A DNA stretch of 7,188 nucleotides from CAVSWN01 sp046728115 (GTDB lineage Bacteria > Acidobacteriota > Vicinamibacteria > Vicinamibacterales > CAVVIG01). Positions 1-5,608 of this stretch are shown piece after piece. Each line of letters begins with the position of its first letter. Position 1 is the first letter of the stretch. The stretch is taken from NCBI GenBank assembly GCA_046728115.1, contig JBKPDW010000494.1, forward strand, positions 1-7,188, in the 5' to 3' direction. A program made the position numbers and the translations under genes. Under the pieces are notes generated by a model. It saw only the letters and a list, made by a program, of their open reading frames with translations, searched no databases and was not told the origin of the DNA.

Positions 1-105
1 GGGCCGCAGGAGCTGTTCATCTACACGCTCACGAAAACCGGCCGCGTCGAGACGACGAACTACCGCACGGTGAAGCTGCCGAGCGGCAGCGAGCTGCCGC
101 AGCTC
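1..105 (+). pseudogene. DUF2330 protein fragment, truncated at both ends
   Basis: Frame 1 from base 1 reads as an internal DUF2330 segment containing ELFIYTLTKTGRVETTNYRT followed by VKLPSGSELP. It aligns without gaps to residues 238-273 of the opposite-strand DUF2330 gene in this same window: by eye, 25 of 36 residues and about 82 of 108 bases are identical. It is therefore a paralogue or a homologue from a related genome, not an exact inverted copy. After about base 105 the frame loses all similarity and only shadows the antisense gene, so the copy has no C-terminus. Its 5' part lies outside the window. The endpoint is approximate because both strands read plausibly through the palindrome at 91-105. 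Whether this is a real gene remnant or an assembly chimera cannot be told from sequence alone. Confidence 0.6.
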
Positions 106-1068
106 CTGCGTGGAAAGCGGATCGGCGGCGCACGGATCGCACCAGCGCATGTCCCACGCGTATTCGAGGAACAACGGCCGCATCTCCTGCTGCTCGACCT
201 GACGCGTGAACATCGCGGTGTAGAACCGCGCGAACTCGCCCTGCTCTTTCAGGTACACGGGCAGGTCCATCCCCGACGGCAGCTTCACCGTCCGATAGTT
301 CGTCGGCTCGACGCGTCCGTTGCGCGTCAGCGCGTAGACGAACAGGTCCTGCGCGCCGTCCGCGTTCACCATGCCGAGGCGGATCGGCAGCATGAACTTC
401 GGCGATTCGTACGCGACCTGCAGCGGCCGCAGGTACGAGAATCCGAGCTTCGCCTGCTCGGAGAGATTCACCTTCGCCACGAAGAAGCGCATGTTCTGCT
501 TCAGGTAGCTGGCGATGACCGGTGACGCGCCAGTTGGAATCTTGTAGCCGTTCTCGCGCAGCCAGGTTTCGAGGCCGGTGCTCTGCTGCGCGGACAGAAT
601 GAGGATGTCGTACTCGCCTACGGTGTATTGCGCCTCGATCGTCACGCCCAGACTCCTGGCTCGCGCGGTTGAGTCCATCATCATCGATTTCGCCATGACT
701 TGCGGAGCCCCTGCCGCCATTTCGCGCAAGGTCATGCGACACGGATTCTCATCGTAGTACTCGACCAGCCGAGGCGCGGAATACGCATCCAGATGGTCCA
801 CGAGCGTCTTGTCGCCCACATGAATCTGTTCGCGGTGGAGGAACGTGGGAACCGGAATCACGACCGCGAACTCCTTCAGGCTCCCCTTGAAATCGTTCGC
901 CATCGTGACGACGGTCCGATCGCCGTCGCGCACGAGGACGATCTGCGAGGCTTTGTTGAACAGCCTCGTGTCCGCCTTCGAAACGTAGAAGCCGCAGAAG
1001 CCAAGAAGGCTTGGCGTCGACCACGTGATCAACGTCGCGAACACTGCACTGAACACCAGCCGTTTCAT
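1..1068 (-). CDS. DUF2330 family exported protein (3' end missing)
   Basis: The start ATG is at 1068-1066, with an AAAGGAG ribosome binding site six bases upstream. The frame is open for 356 codons to base 1 with no stop. The N-terminus (MKRLVFSAVFATLITW...) is an export signal of about 25 residues leading into FCGFYVSKAD (24-33). This is followed by ASQIVLVRDGDRTVVTM (40-56) and the VIPVPTFL segment (70-77), all typical of DUF2330. Later landmarks are TNYRTVKLPSG (256-266) and a Cys motif, WCDPCAADPLS (309-319). The biochemical role of DUF2330 is unknown, and the protein is predicted to act outside the cytoplasmic membrane. From about residue 326 (base 91) the reading frame is antisense to another DUF2330 fragment, so the last 30 or so residues are probably not native and the true C-terminus is missing. 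It overlaps the upstream RnfD-like gene by four bases, which implies joint expression. Confidence 0.85.
   Translation of the reverse strand, partial: MKRLVFSAVFATLITWSTPSLLGFCGFYVSKADTRLFNKASQIVLVRDGDRTVVTMANDFKGSLKEFAVVIPVPTFLHREQIHVGDKTLVDHLDAYSAPRLVEYYDENPCRMTLREMAAGAPQVMAKSMMMDSTARARSLGVTIEAQYTVGEYDILILSAQQSTGLETWLRENGYKIPTGASPVIASYLKQNMRFFVAKVNLSEQAKLGFSYLRPLQVAYESPKFMLPIRLGMVNADGAQDLFVYALTRNGRVEPTNYRTVKLPSGMDLPVYLKEQGEFARFYTAMFTRQVEQQEMRPLFLEYAWDMRWCDPCAADPLSTQELRQLAAARQLHRAVVRRLDAAGFRERVDEQLLRP
91..105. repeat. Imperfect palindrome at the DUF2330 inversion junction
   Basis: GAGCTGC and GCAGCTC form two 7-base inverted arms around a single central base at 98. To the left, DUF2330 coding sense is on the + strand. 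To the right, it is on the - strand. Palindromes of this kind favour template switching or fold-back joining, so it is the likely breakpoint. That role is inferred from its position, and the palindrome itself is seen directly. Confidence 0.6.
1065..1068 (-). other. ATGA stop/start overlap (translational coupling)
   Basis: The TGA stop of the RnfD-like gene (1067-1065) overlaps the ATG of the DUF2330 gene (1068-1066) in the sequence ATGA. Such overlaps usually mean that ribosomes finishing the first gene start the second. Here the second gene also has its own Shine-Dalgarno site inside the first gene's last codons. Confidence 0.85.
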
Positions 1069-1979
1069 ACCGCGCTCCTTTCCACCCAGACTGTTCGTCC
1101 TGCTTCTCCTGCCTGGCCGGCCCACCCGGCCGTGCCTGGTTCTGCTGTTCCTTCCGCTTTTCCGGCCCGTCTCGCCCCGCCTGCCCAGACGTACCGATCA
1201 CCAGGCAGCAGGCGATCGACGAACGGCACAGCCATCGAACACGCCGCCAGCGACCAGAGCAGCCCGTTCGTTCGGAAGAGCCGAAACTGCACCTGCCAGG
1301 CGCCGATGGCCACGCACGCAGCGAAGAGCACGCGACCGGCTCTCGAATCTGGTGTGGTCTTCGGATCCGAAATCATGAAAAACGTGAAAAGCAGAAGCGC
1401 ACCGCTCTGCAATCGGTGCAGCGGGATCGCGAGCGGTTCGTTCAAGTACAGCGAACGCCCGAACAGCAACGCGCAGTAGAAGCCGATGAACGCATAGGTC
1501 ACATCGCTGCGCGACGCGCGATTCACGACGATCGATCCGAGGCACGCCATGAGAAACGCGAAATGCGCCGCTGACCCCCATTGCGCGGGTGCAACCCATA
1601 CCTGGTCGGTCAGCATCAGCATCGCCACGAGCCCGCCGTTGGTCGGATTGAAGATGTGCTTGCCGCGGAAACGGATCAGGAACTTTCCCGCCACGGTCAG
1701 CATCGCCGCGAGCACGTCCAGTTCCGGTCGATTCGTTCGCAGCAGCAGGCACAGCGAGAGTCCTGAGATCAGGGCGCTTTTGACGTTGAACGGTATGCGC
1801 GTTGCCGGACCGTGCGATGAACGACCCGCAGACAGGACATCGCAAATCGCCTGCGTGGCGACGGCCGCGGCAAGGATCAAAGCCGCTTGGGCTGGCGAAA
1901 TCCCGAACTGGAGCCACACCATCCCGTACACGAGCAGTGCGGCGAGGACTCCAATTTGATACAGCCGCGGGTCGACCAT
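1065..1979 (-). CDS. RnfD/NqrB-like integral membrane protein
   Basis: This 304-residue, very hydrophobic protein has about ten predicted membrane segments, at roughly residues 7-26, 30-48, 67-80, 88-103, 112-124, 137-152, 159-175, 190-204, 216-230 and 238-256. It resembles the RnfD/NqrB/RnfE membrane family. Landmarks are the GKHIFNPTNGG loop (106-116) and FFMISDPKTTPDSRAGR (200-216), which matches the FMATDP-type signature of RnfD and NqrB. In that family these subunits carry flavin in Na+- or H+-translocating electron-transfer complexes. Here the core is only about 265 residues, shorter than the roughly 350 typical of RnfD. No S-G-A-T flavin-attachment motif is visible, and no other Rnf or Nqr gene is in the window, so classical Rnf function is doubtful. 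Residues 267-297 form a Gly/Ala/Glu-rich low-complexity tail. The start at 1979 is supported by AAGGAG five bases upstream. The gene is the first of a two-gene operon with DUF2330. Confidence 0.85.
   Translation of the reverse strand: MVDPRLYQIGVLAALLVYGMVWLQFGISPAQAALILAAAVATQAICDVLSAGRSSHGPATRIPFNVKSALISGLSLCLLLRTNRPELDVLAAMLTVAGKFLIRFRGKHIFNPTNGGLVAMLMLTDQVWVAPAQWGSAAHFAFLMACLGSIVVNRASRSDVTYAFIGFYCALLFGRSLYLNEPLAIPLHRLQSGALLLFTFFMISDPKTTPDSRAGRVLFAACVAIGAWQVQFRLFRTNGLLWSLAACSMAVPFVDRLLPGDRYVWAGGARRAGKAEGTAEPGTAGWAGQAGEAGRTVWVERSAV
1075..1081 (-). promoter_or_regulatory. Ribosome binding site of the DUF2330 gene
   Basis: AAAGGAG on the - strand sits six bases before the ATG at 1068, inside the 3' end of the RnfD-like gene. 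It fixes the start of the DUF2330 gene. Confidence 0.75.
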
Positions 1980-2070
1980 ACCGTCTCCTTATGAAGGGAG
2001 AACGATCGACCTCCGATTTCTTGCAGCCGGGTGTTGACGGCCCGCCCCGCGCGTAGCAGCATCGGTCCGT
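1980..2070. promoter_or_regulatory. Divergent intergenic region between the RnfD-like operon and the permease
   Basis: This 91-bp region must hold the start signals for both divergent genes. The leftward gene has a clear Shine-Dalgarno site, whereas the rightward permease has none that is convincing. A TTGACG (2034-2039) resembles a -35 element for the permease, but no good -10 hexamer lies 16-18 bases downstream. No operator palindrome was recognised. Confidence 0.4.
1985..1990 (-). promoter_or_regulatory. Ribosome binding site of the RnfD-like gene
   Basis: AAGGAG on the - strand, five bases before the ATG at 1979, supports that start codon. Confidence 0.75.
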
Positions 2071-4602
2071 ATGCGCCGGAGCCGAAACCACTTCCCGTGG
2101 TTGGCCGATGCCTGGCAGGACCTCCGGTTCGGCGCGCGGACACTCCGGAAGAGTCCCGGCTTCACGGCCGTCGCCGTTTTGACGCTGGCGCTGGGCGTTG
2201 GCGCCAATACCGCGATTTTCAGTCTCTTCGACGCAATCCTGCTGCGGCGACTCCCCGTCCGGGACCCGGGTCGCCTCGTGCTGTTCAGCGACAGCATCAG
2301 CGAGGGGACGATGACCGGCAACCCTCCCAAGGGCCGCTGGGAGTTGTTCTCGGTCGCGGCGTATGACTCGCTGCGCAATCAGCGGCTGCCGTTCGACTCG
2401 CTCGCGGCCACTCGGAGCGGTCGCAGCGCCATTTCCGTTCATCTGAGCGGCGGCGCTGCGCGGGCCGAGCGAGCCGACGCACATCTTGTATCCGGCACGT
2501 ATTTTCAGACGATGGGCGTCGAGGCGGCGCGTGGACGCACGCTGACGGGGGACGACGACCGGCCGAGTGCGCCACCAGCGGTGGTGGTCAGTTACGCATT
2601 CTGGCAGCAACAGATGCACGCGGACCCCGCCGCCGTCGGCTCCATTGCGATTCTGAACAACACAGCCGTCACCATCGTCGGCGTAGCGCCGAGCGAATTT
2701 TTCGGGGAACGCATCCGCCGCGCGCCAGATTTCTGGGTGCCGCTCGCCTTCCAGCCGCAGATCGACCTGCGCCCGTCGTATCTGGATCGCACCGATGCCT
2801 TCTGGTTGACGCTCGTCGGCCGACTCGCGACCGGCGCGACACGCGAGCAGGCGCAGGCGACGGCGACAGCGGCGTTGCGCCAGTTTCTCCGGGGCAGCGA
2901 GGGGATGCCGAGTCGCGAGCGCGATCGGGAAATCCAGGAGTCGCGCGTGGAGCTGAACGATGGGGCGTCGGGCATTTCCGCTGCACGCTTCCGGTACTCC
3001 GCGCCGCTGCACGTGCTGCTCGCCGCCGTGGGACTCGTCCTGCTGATCGCGTGCGCGAACGTCGGGAATCTGTTGTTGACGCGCGCAACGATGCGACAGA
3101 CGGAGATTTCGGTTCGCATGGCGCTCGGCGCCAGCAGGACTCGACTAGCCCGGCAGGTGCTCACCGAAAGCGTGTTGCTCGCGCTTATGGGCGCTGCTGG
3201 CGGCGTCCTGCTCGCACGATGGATCATCGATGCGCTGATTGGTCTCGTCGCGGCGAGAGGATCACCCATTCAGGCCACGATCAGCGCGCCGGTGCTAGCG
3301 TTCACGCTTGGCGCGACGATCGCGGCGGCTGTGCTGTTCGGCCTCGCGCCCACCGTATTCACGTGGCGTCAGAGCCTTGTCGCCGCGATCAGGTCAGGTC
3401 CCGCCGCGAGCCGCAACCGATTGGGCACCGCTCACATCCTGGTCTCCGCGCAGATCGCCACCTCGCTGGTGCTGCTCGTCGCCGCCAGCCTGTTCGCGCG
3501 CAGTCTGCTCAATCTCGAGCGGCAGCCATTGGGATTCGACCCAACGCATGTGGTCCTGGCGCGGATCAACCCGCGGCTCGCCGGCTACAAACCCGAAACC
3601 GTGGGCAGCCTGTATCGAAGGCTGTACGATCGTCTGAGCGCGCTGCCCGGCATCGGAAGCGTCACGCTCGCCCGCTACAGTCCGCTGGGCGGCAGCCGCA
3701 GTGTGACCAGCGGAAGGGTCGAGGGCTACTCGCCTGGACCCGACGAACCCGTCTCGCTCGAAGCCATTCTCGTTGGACCGAACTATCCCGAAACGCTCGG
3801 CATGCCGCTGCTCCAGGGTCGACCAATCAATTCGGCCGACGCCGCAGGCACACCGAAGGTTGGCCTCGTCAACCAGGCATTCGTCCGTCAGTACTTCGCG
3901 CGCGAGAATCCGATCGGTCGGCATTTTGGTCTGAGCGGCTCGACCGGCCCGGCCGACATCGAAATCGTCGGCGTAGTAGCGGACGCACAGTTTCACGACG
4001 CGCGAGATGTCGTCAAGCCAATCGTGTTCCCTGCGCTTCTGCAGGACGCCAGTCAGTTCGCGCTCGACTGCGAGATTGCCGTGCGCGCGACCGATCCCGC
4101 CGGCACTCTTCCCAACGTCATTCGCCGTGCGATCGCCGATGTCGATCCGGACCTGCCCACGAACGAACCGCGCCTGTTACGCGAACAGGTCGCATCCACG
4201 TTCGACAGCCAACGGCTGTCGGCCCGCCTGGTCGGCTTCTTTGGAGCCCTGGCGCTGATGTTGGCGTGCATAGGTTTGTACGGCACCGTCGCGCAAGCGG
4301 TGACGCGTCGCACGGCGGAGATCGGCGTGCGGATGGCGCTCGGCGCCGACTATCGTGACGTGCTCATGCTCGTGGTGCGTCAGGTGGCGGTGTTGATGAT
4401 CGTCGGGCTAGCGGTCGGAATTCCCGCTGCGTTCGCGGCGGCGCGCCTGATCACCAGTCAACTGTTCGGATTGTCAGCAGCCGATCCAACATCGTTCGCG
4501 CTCGCTGTCGGGACGCTGATCGTTGCAGGTATCGTCGGTGGCTTCGTGCCTGCGCGACGCGCGGCACGGGTCGATCCACTGTTGGCGCTTCGGACCGAAT
4601 AG
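2071..4602 (+). CDS. ADOP-type permease with two FtsX/MacB-like domains
   Basis: This 843-residue membrane protein has the duplicated permease layout of the ADOP/MacB class. Residues 1-57 carry the usual entry motif (LRKSPGFTAVAVLTLALGVG, 25-44) and the first membrane helix. A MacB-type extracytoplasmic domain spans about 60-300. The first FtsX domain has helices near 313-334, 363-392 and 405-430, with the cytoplasmic motif RQTEISVRMALGAS (342-355). A second unit follows: a helix at 454-478, an extracytoplasmic domain at 480-710, and FtsX helices near 720-742, 770-797 and 803-825, with RTAEIGVRMALGA (747-759). The end, PARRAARVDPLLALRTE, is typical. Such proteins are thought to work with an ABC ATPase in export or mechanotransmission, but no ATPase or PadR-type regulator lies nearby, hence 'orphan'. 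An in-frame TGA at 2035 makes ATG 2071 the first usable ATG or GTG start, although it lacks a clear Shine-Dalgarno site. The substrate is unknown. Confidence 0.93.
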   Translation: MRRSRNHFPWLADAWQDLRFGARTLRKSPGFTAVAVLTLALGVGANTAIFSLFDAILLRRLPVRDPGRLVLFSDSISEGTMTGNPPKGRWELFSVAAYDSLRNQRLPFDSLAATRSGRSAISVHLSGGAARAERADAHLVSGTYFQTMGVEAARGRTLTGDDDRPSAPPAVVVSYAFWQQQMHADPAAVGSIAILNNTAVTIVGVAPSEFFGERIRRAPDFWVPLAFQPQIDLRPSYLDRTDAFWLTLVGRLATGATREQAQATATAALRQFLRGSEGMPSRERDREIQESRVELNDGASGISAARFRYSAPLHVLLAAVGLVLLIACANVGNLLLTRATMRQTEISVRMALGASRTRLARQVLTESVLLALMGAAGGVLLARWIIDALIGLVAARGSPIQATISAPVLAFTLGATIAAAVLFGLAPTVFTWRQSLVAAIRSGPAASRNRLGTAHILVSAQIATSLVLLVAASLFARSLLNLERQPLGFDPTHVVLARINPRLAGYKPETVGSLYRRLYDRLSALPGIGSVTLARYSPLGGSRSVTSGRVEGYSPGPDEPVSLEAILVGPNYPETLGMPLLQGRPINSADAAGTPKVGLVNQAFVRQYFARENPIGRHFGLSGSTGPADIEIVGVVADAQFHDARDVVKPIVFPALLQDASQFALDCEIAVRATDPAGTLPNVIRRAIADVDPDLPTNEPRLLREQVASTFDSQRLSARLVGFFGALALMLACIGLYGTVAQAVTRRTAEIGVRMALGADYRDVLMLVVRQVAVLMIVGLAVGIPAAFAAARLITSQLFGLSAADPTSFALAVGTLIVAGIVGGFVPARRAARVDPLLALRTE

Positions 4603-4611
4603 TAAGGTGGC

Positions 4612-4635
4612 AGCGCGACGGCTTACAGCCGCGCT
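4612..4635. terminator. Hairpin between convergent stop codons
   Basis: AGCGCGACGGCT (4612-4623) can pair with AGCCGCGCT (4627-4635) over nine base pairs, with a three-base bulge and a TAC loop. It lies nine bases past the permease stop and five bases past the cold-shock gene stop, the expected place for a shared bidirectional terminator. Neither strand has a U-tract, so intrinsic termination is uncertain. It may instead stabilise 3' ends. Confidence 0.4.
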
Positions 4636-4640
4636 TCAAC

Positions 4641-4847
4641 CTACGCCGCGCGCACGTTTTCACCACGCGGGCCCTTCGGGCCTTGCCCGGCTTCGAATGT
4701 GACCGCCTGCCCTTCGCGCAAGTCGTCGAAGCGCGTGCCCGTGCAGGCTGAGTTGTGGAAGAAGTACTCATTGCCATCGTCGGCGAGGATGAACCCGAAG
4801 CCCTTCTGACTAACCAGCCGTTTGATCGTCCCGCGCATAGCCGCCAT
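4641..4847 (-). CDS. Cold-shock-domain nucleic-acid-binding protein (CspA family)
   Basis: This 68-residue protein is the length of a single cold-shock domain. RNP1 is KGFGFI (15-20), and the RNP2-like motif is EYFFHNSA (27-34), where the family usually has a VFVHFSA-like sequence. The HNSACTGTRFDDLREGQAVTFE stretch and the basic Gly-rich end (GPKGPRGENVRAA) fit small bacterial Csp proteins. These bind single-stranded RNA or DNA in the cytoplasm and act as RNA chaperones. Usual CspA proteins have a Trp in the first strand (VKWFN), but here the matching part is IKRLV, a variant of the fold surface. Met1 (4847) is preferred over Met4 because GAGGAG lies six bases before Met1. Cold induction cannot be judged, since the leader visible here is short. 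It is divergent from the metalloprotease and convergent with the permease. Confidence 0.92.
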   Translation of the reverse strand: MAAMRGTIKRLVSQKGFGFILADDGNEYFFHNSACTGTRFDDLREGQAVTFEAGQGPKGPRGENVRAA

Positions 4848-4853
4848 ACTTCA

Positions 4854-4859
4854 CTCCTC
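4854..4859 (-). promoter_or_regulatory. Ribosome binding site of the cold-shock gene
   Basis: GAGGAG on the - strand ends six bases before ATG 4847. It decides between the two nearby Met codons (4847 and 4838) in favour of the first. Confidence 0.7.
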
Positions 4860-4886
4860 GAGAATCGAACTTACCCGTCGGGTCAG

Positions 4887-4894
4887 TGTATACC
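4887..4894. promoter_or_regulatory. Possible -10 element(s) in the divergent csp/protease gap
   Basis: The 62-bp gap between the cold-shock gene and the protease gene contains GTATAC, which reads as TATACA on the - strand (4892-4887) and TATACC on the + strand (4889-4894). Either could be a -10 hexamer. The - strand version would give the cold-shock gene a leader of about 35 bases, but its -35 region is poor. The + strand version would leave only about ten bases before the protease ATG. Confidence 0.3.
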
Positions 4895-4909
4895 CTCGCG
4901 TGAAAAAGG

Positions 4910-5494
4910 ATGCGACTGTTCGCCACGCTTGTGCTGATGATTGGCCAGGCCGTCGGGGGCACTCAACAGCCCCGCTGGACAGCTCCAACGACTGTGCTGA
5001 CCTGGGTGGATCCGACTGATGCCCCAACGGACGCTGACCGTCTTGTGGAACGAGCGCTAGCGGTCTGGACCGGCGCCACGGGCGGCGCGCTGACGCTGCG
5101 GCGGACGACCGCCAAAGCCAATGCGCGGATGCGGGTGCGCTTTGCGCGGGATCCAGGTCTCTATGGCGAAACCCGTCCGCGCATCGATCCGCGCACCGGC
5201 GCGATCGTCGGAGCCGACGTCGTCATTGCCACGGGCACCGGCGGCGACGACCCCCTCAACGCGCGCATCGTGATCTATCTCACCGCCCTGCACGAAATCG
5301 GTCACGGCATCGGCTTGCGACACACTGACAATTTCGCGGACATCATGTACAGCTTCCGCCGGCCGGATGATGGGGAACGGTATTTCGCGGCATTCCGGCG
5401 GAAGCTGCGTTCGCCGGGCGATATCGGATCGCCGCAGGCCAGCGGCCTGTCAGAACACGATCTCGCCGCGGTGCGCGCACTATACAGTCGGTGA
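4910..5494 (+). CDS. Small secreted matrixin-like zinc metalloprotease (metzincin)
   Basis: This 194-residue protein has an export signal at 1-20 (MRLFATLVLMIGQAVGGTQQ). The catalytic zinc-binding motif HEIGHGIGLRH (128-138) matches HExxHxxGxxH with all three His ligands and the catalytic Glu129. The Met-turn follows at DIMYS (144-148, Met146). This order and spacing is that of the metzincin clan, closest to the matrixin (M10) catalytic domain. The usual matrixin N-terminal sheet is suggested by VLTWVDP (29-35), followed by a helix with ERALAVWTGATG (47-58). The protein is essentially a lone catalytic domain with no cysteine at all, hence no cysteine-switch propeptide or disulfides. Translation probably starts at ATG 4910, because an in-frame TGA lies at 4901. 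The A/G-rich AAAAAGG abuts the ATG and is unusually close for a Shine-Dalgarno site. It most likely cleaves extracytoplasmic peptides, but the substrate is unknown. Confidence 0.88.
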   Translation: MRLFATLVLMIGQAVGGTQQPRWTAPTTVLTWVDPTDAPTDADRLVERALAVWTGATGGALTLRRTTAKANARMRVRFARDPGLYGETRPRIDPRTGAIVGADVVIATGTGGDDPLNARIVIYLTALHEIGHGIGLRHTDNFADIMYSFRRPDDGERYFAAFRRKLRSPGDIGSPQASGLSEHDLAAVRALYSR

Positions 5495-5500
5495 ACGGCG

Positions 5501-5561
5501 CCAGTCGGCCAGTCAACGCCTCGCAGGCACGGGCGACTGGTGACCGGCGTCTGGTGACTGG
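5501..5561. repeat. Clustered GACTGG/CCAGTC short repeats
   Basis: CCAGTC occurs at 5501-5506 and 5509-5514, and its complement GACTGG at 5535-5540 and 5556-5561. The longer word CTGGTGAC appears twice in direct orientation (5537-5544 and 5551-5558, period 14). The two sets face each other across about 20 bases, so the transcript could fold. The cluster fills the gap between the protease stop and the dehydrogenase promoter. It could be an operator for the dehydrogenase or a degenerate intergenic repeat. Confidence 0.5.
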
Positions 5562-5567
5562 TATAGT
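5540..5567 (+). promoter_or_regulatory. Extended -10 promoter for the PQQ dehydrogenase
   Basis: TATAGT at 5562-5567 is a near-consensus -10 hexamer, preceded by TG one base away (5559-5560), which makes an extended -10. GTGACC at 5540-5545 matches TTGACA at four of six bases with a 16-base spacer. The predicted transcript would start near 5574 and leave a leader of about 35 bases. The direct CTGGTGAC repeats overlap the -35 and spacer, where a regulator could act. Confidence 0.45.
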
Positions 5568-5596
5568 GTGGGCAACCATTCCACGCCTACGATTTT

Positions 5597-5603
5597 GAAG
5601 AGG
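5597..5603 (+). promoter_or_regulatory. Ribosome binding site of the PQQ dehydrogenase gene
   Basis: GAAGAGG, five bases before ATG 5609, supports that start codon, which also gives the protein a sensible export signal. Confidence 0.55.
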
Positions 5604-5608
5604 TCACG

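Noticed and set aside
29..742. 237-codon open frame on the - strand
   Set aside because: It is a frame-shifted shadow of the DUF2330 gene, whose true frame begins at 1068 with a signal peptide and a ribosome binding site.
700..1479. 259-codon open frame on the + strand
   Set aside because: It is antisense to both the DUF2330 and RnfD-like genes, with no motif and no ribosome binding site.
2034..2062. TTGACG as a -35 element for the permease
   Set aside because: No -10 hexamer of reasonable quality lies at 16-18 bases downstream (AGCAGCAT region), so it was not called as a promoter.
1198..3012. 604-codon open frame on the - strand
   Set aside because: It runs across the RnfD-like gene in another frame and then antisense through the permease. 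The translation is Arg/Pro/Gly-rich with no domain, as expected for a GC-rich shadow.
3051..4358. 435-codon open frame on the + strand
   Set aside because: It lies wholly inside the permease gene in another frame. It is Arg/Gln/His-rich with no membrane segments or motifs, while the permease frame has clear FtsX signatures.
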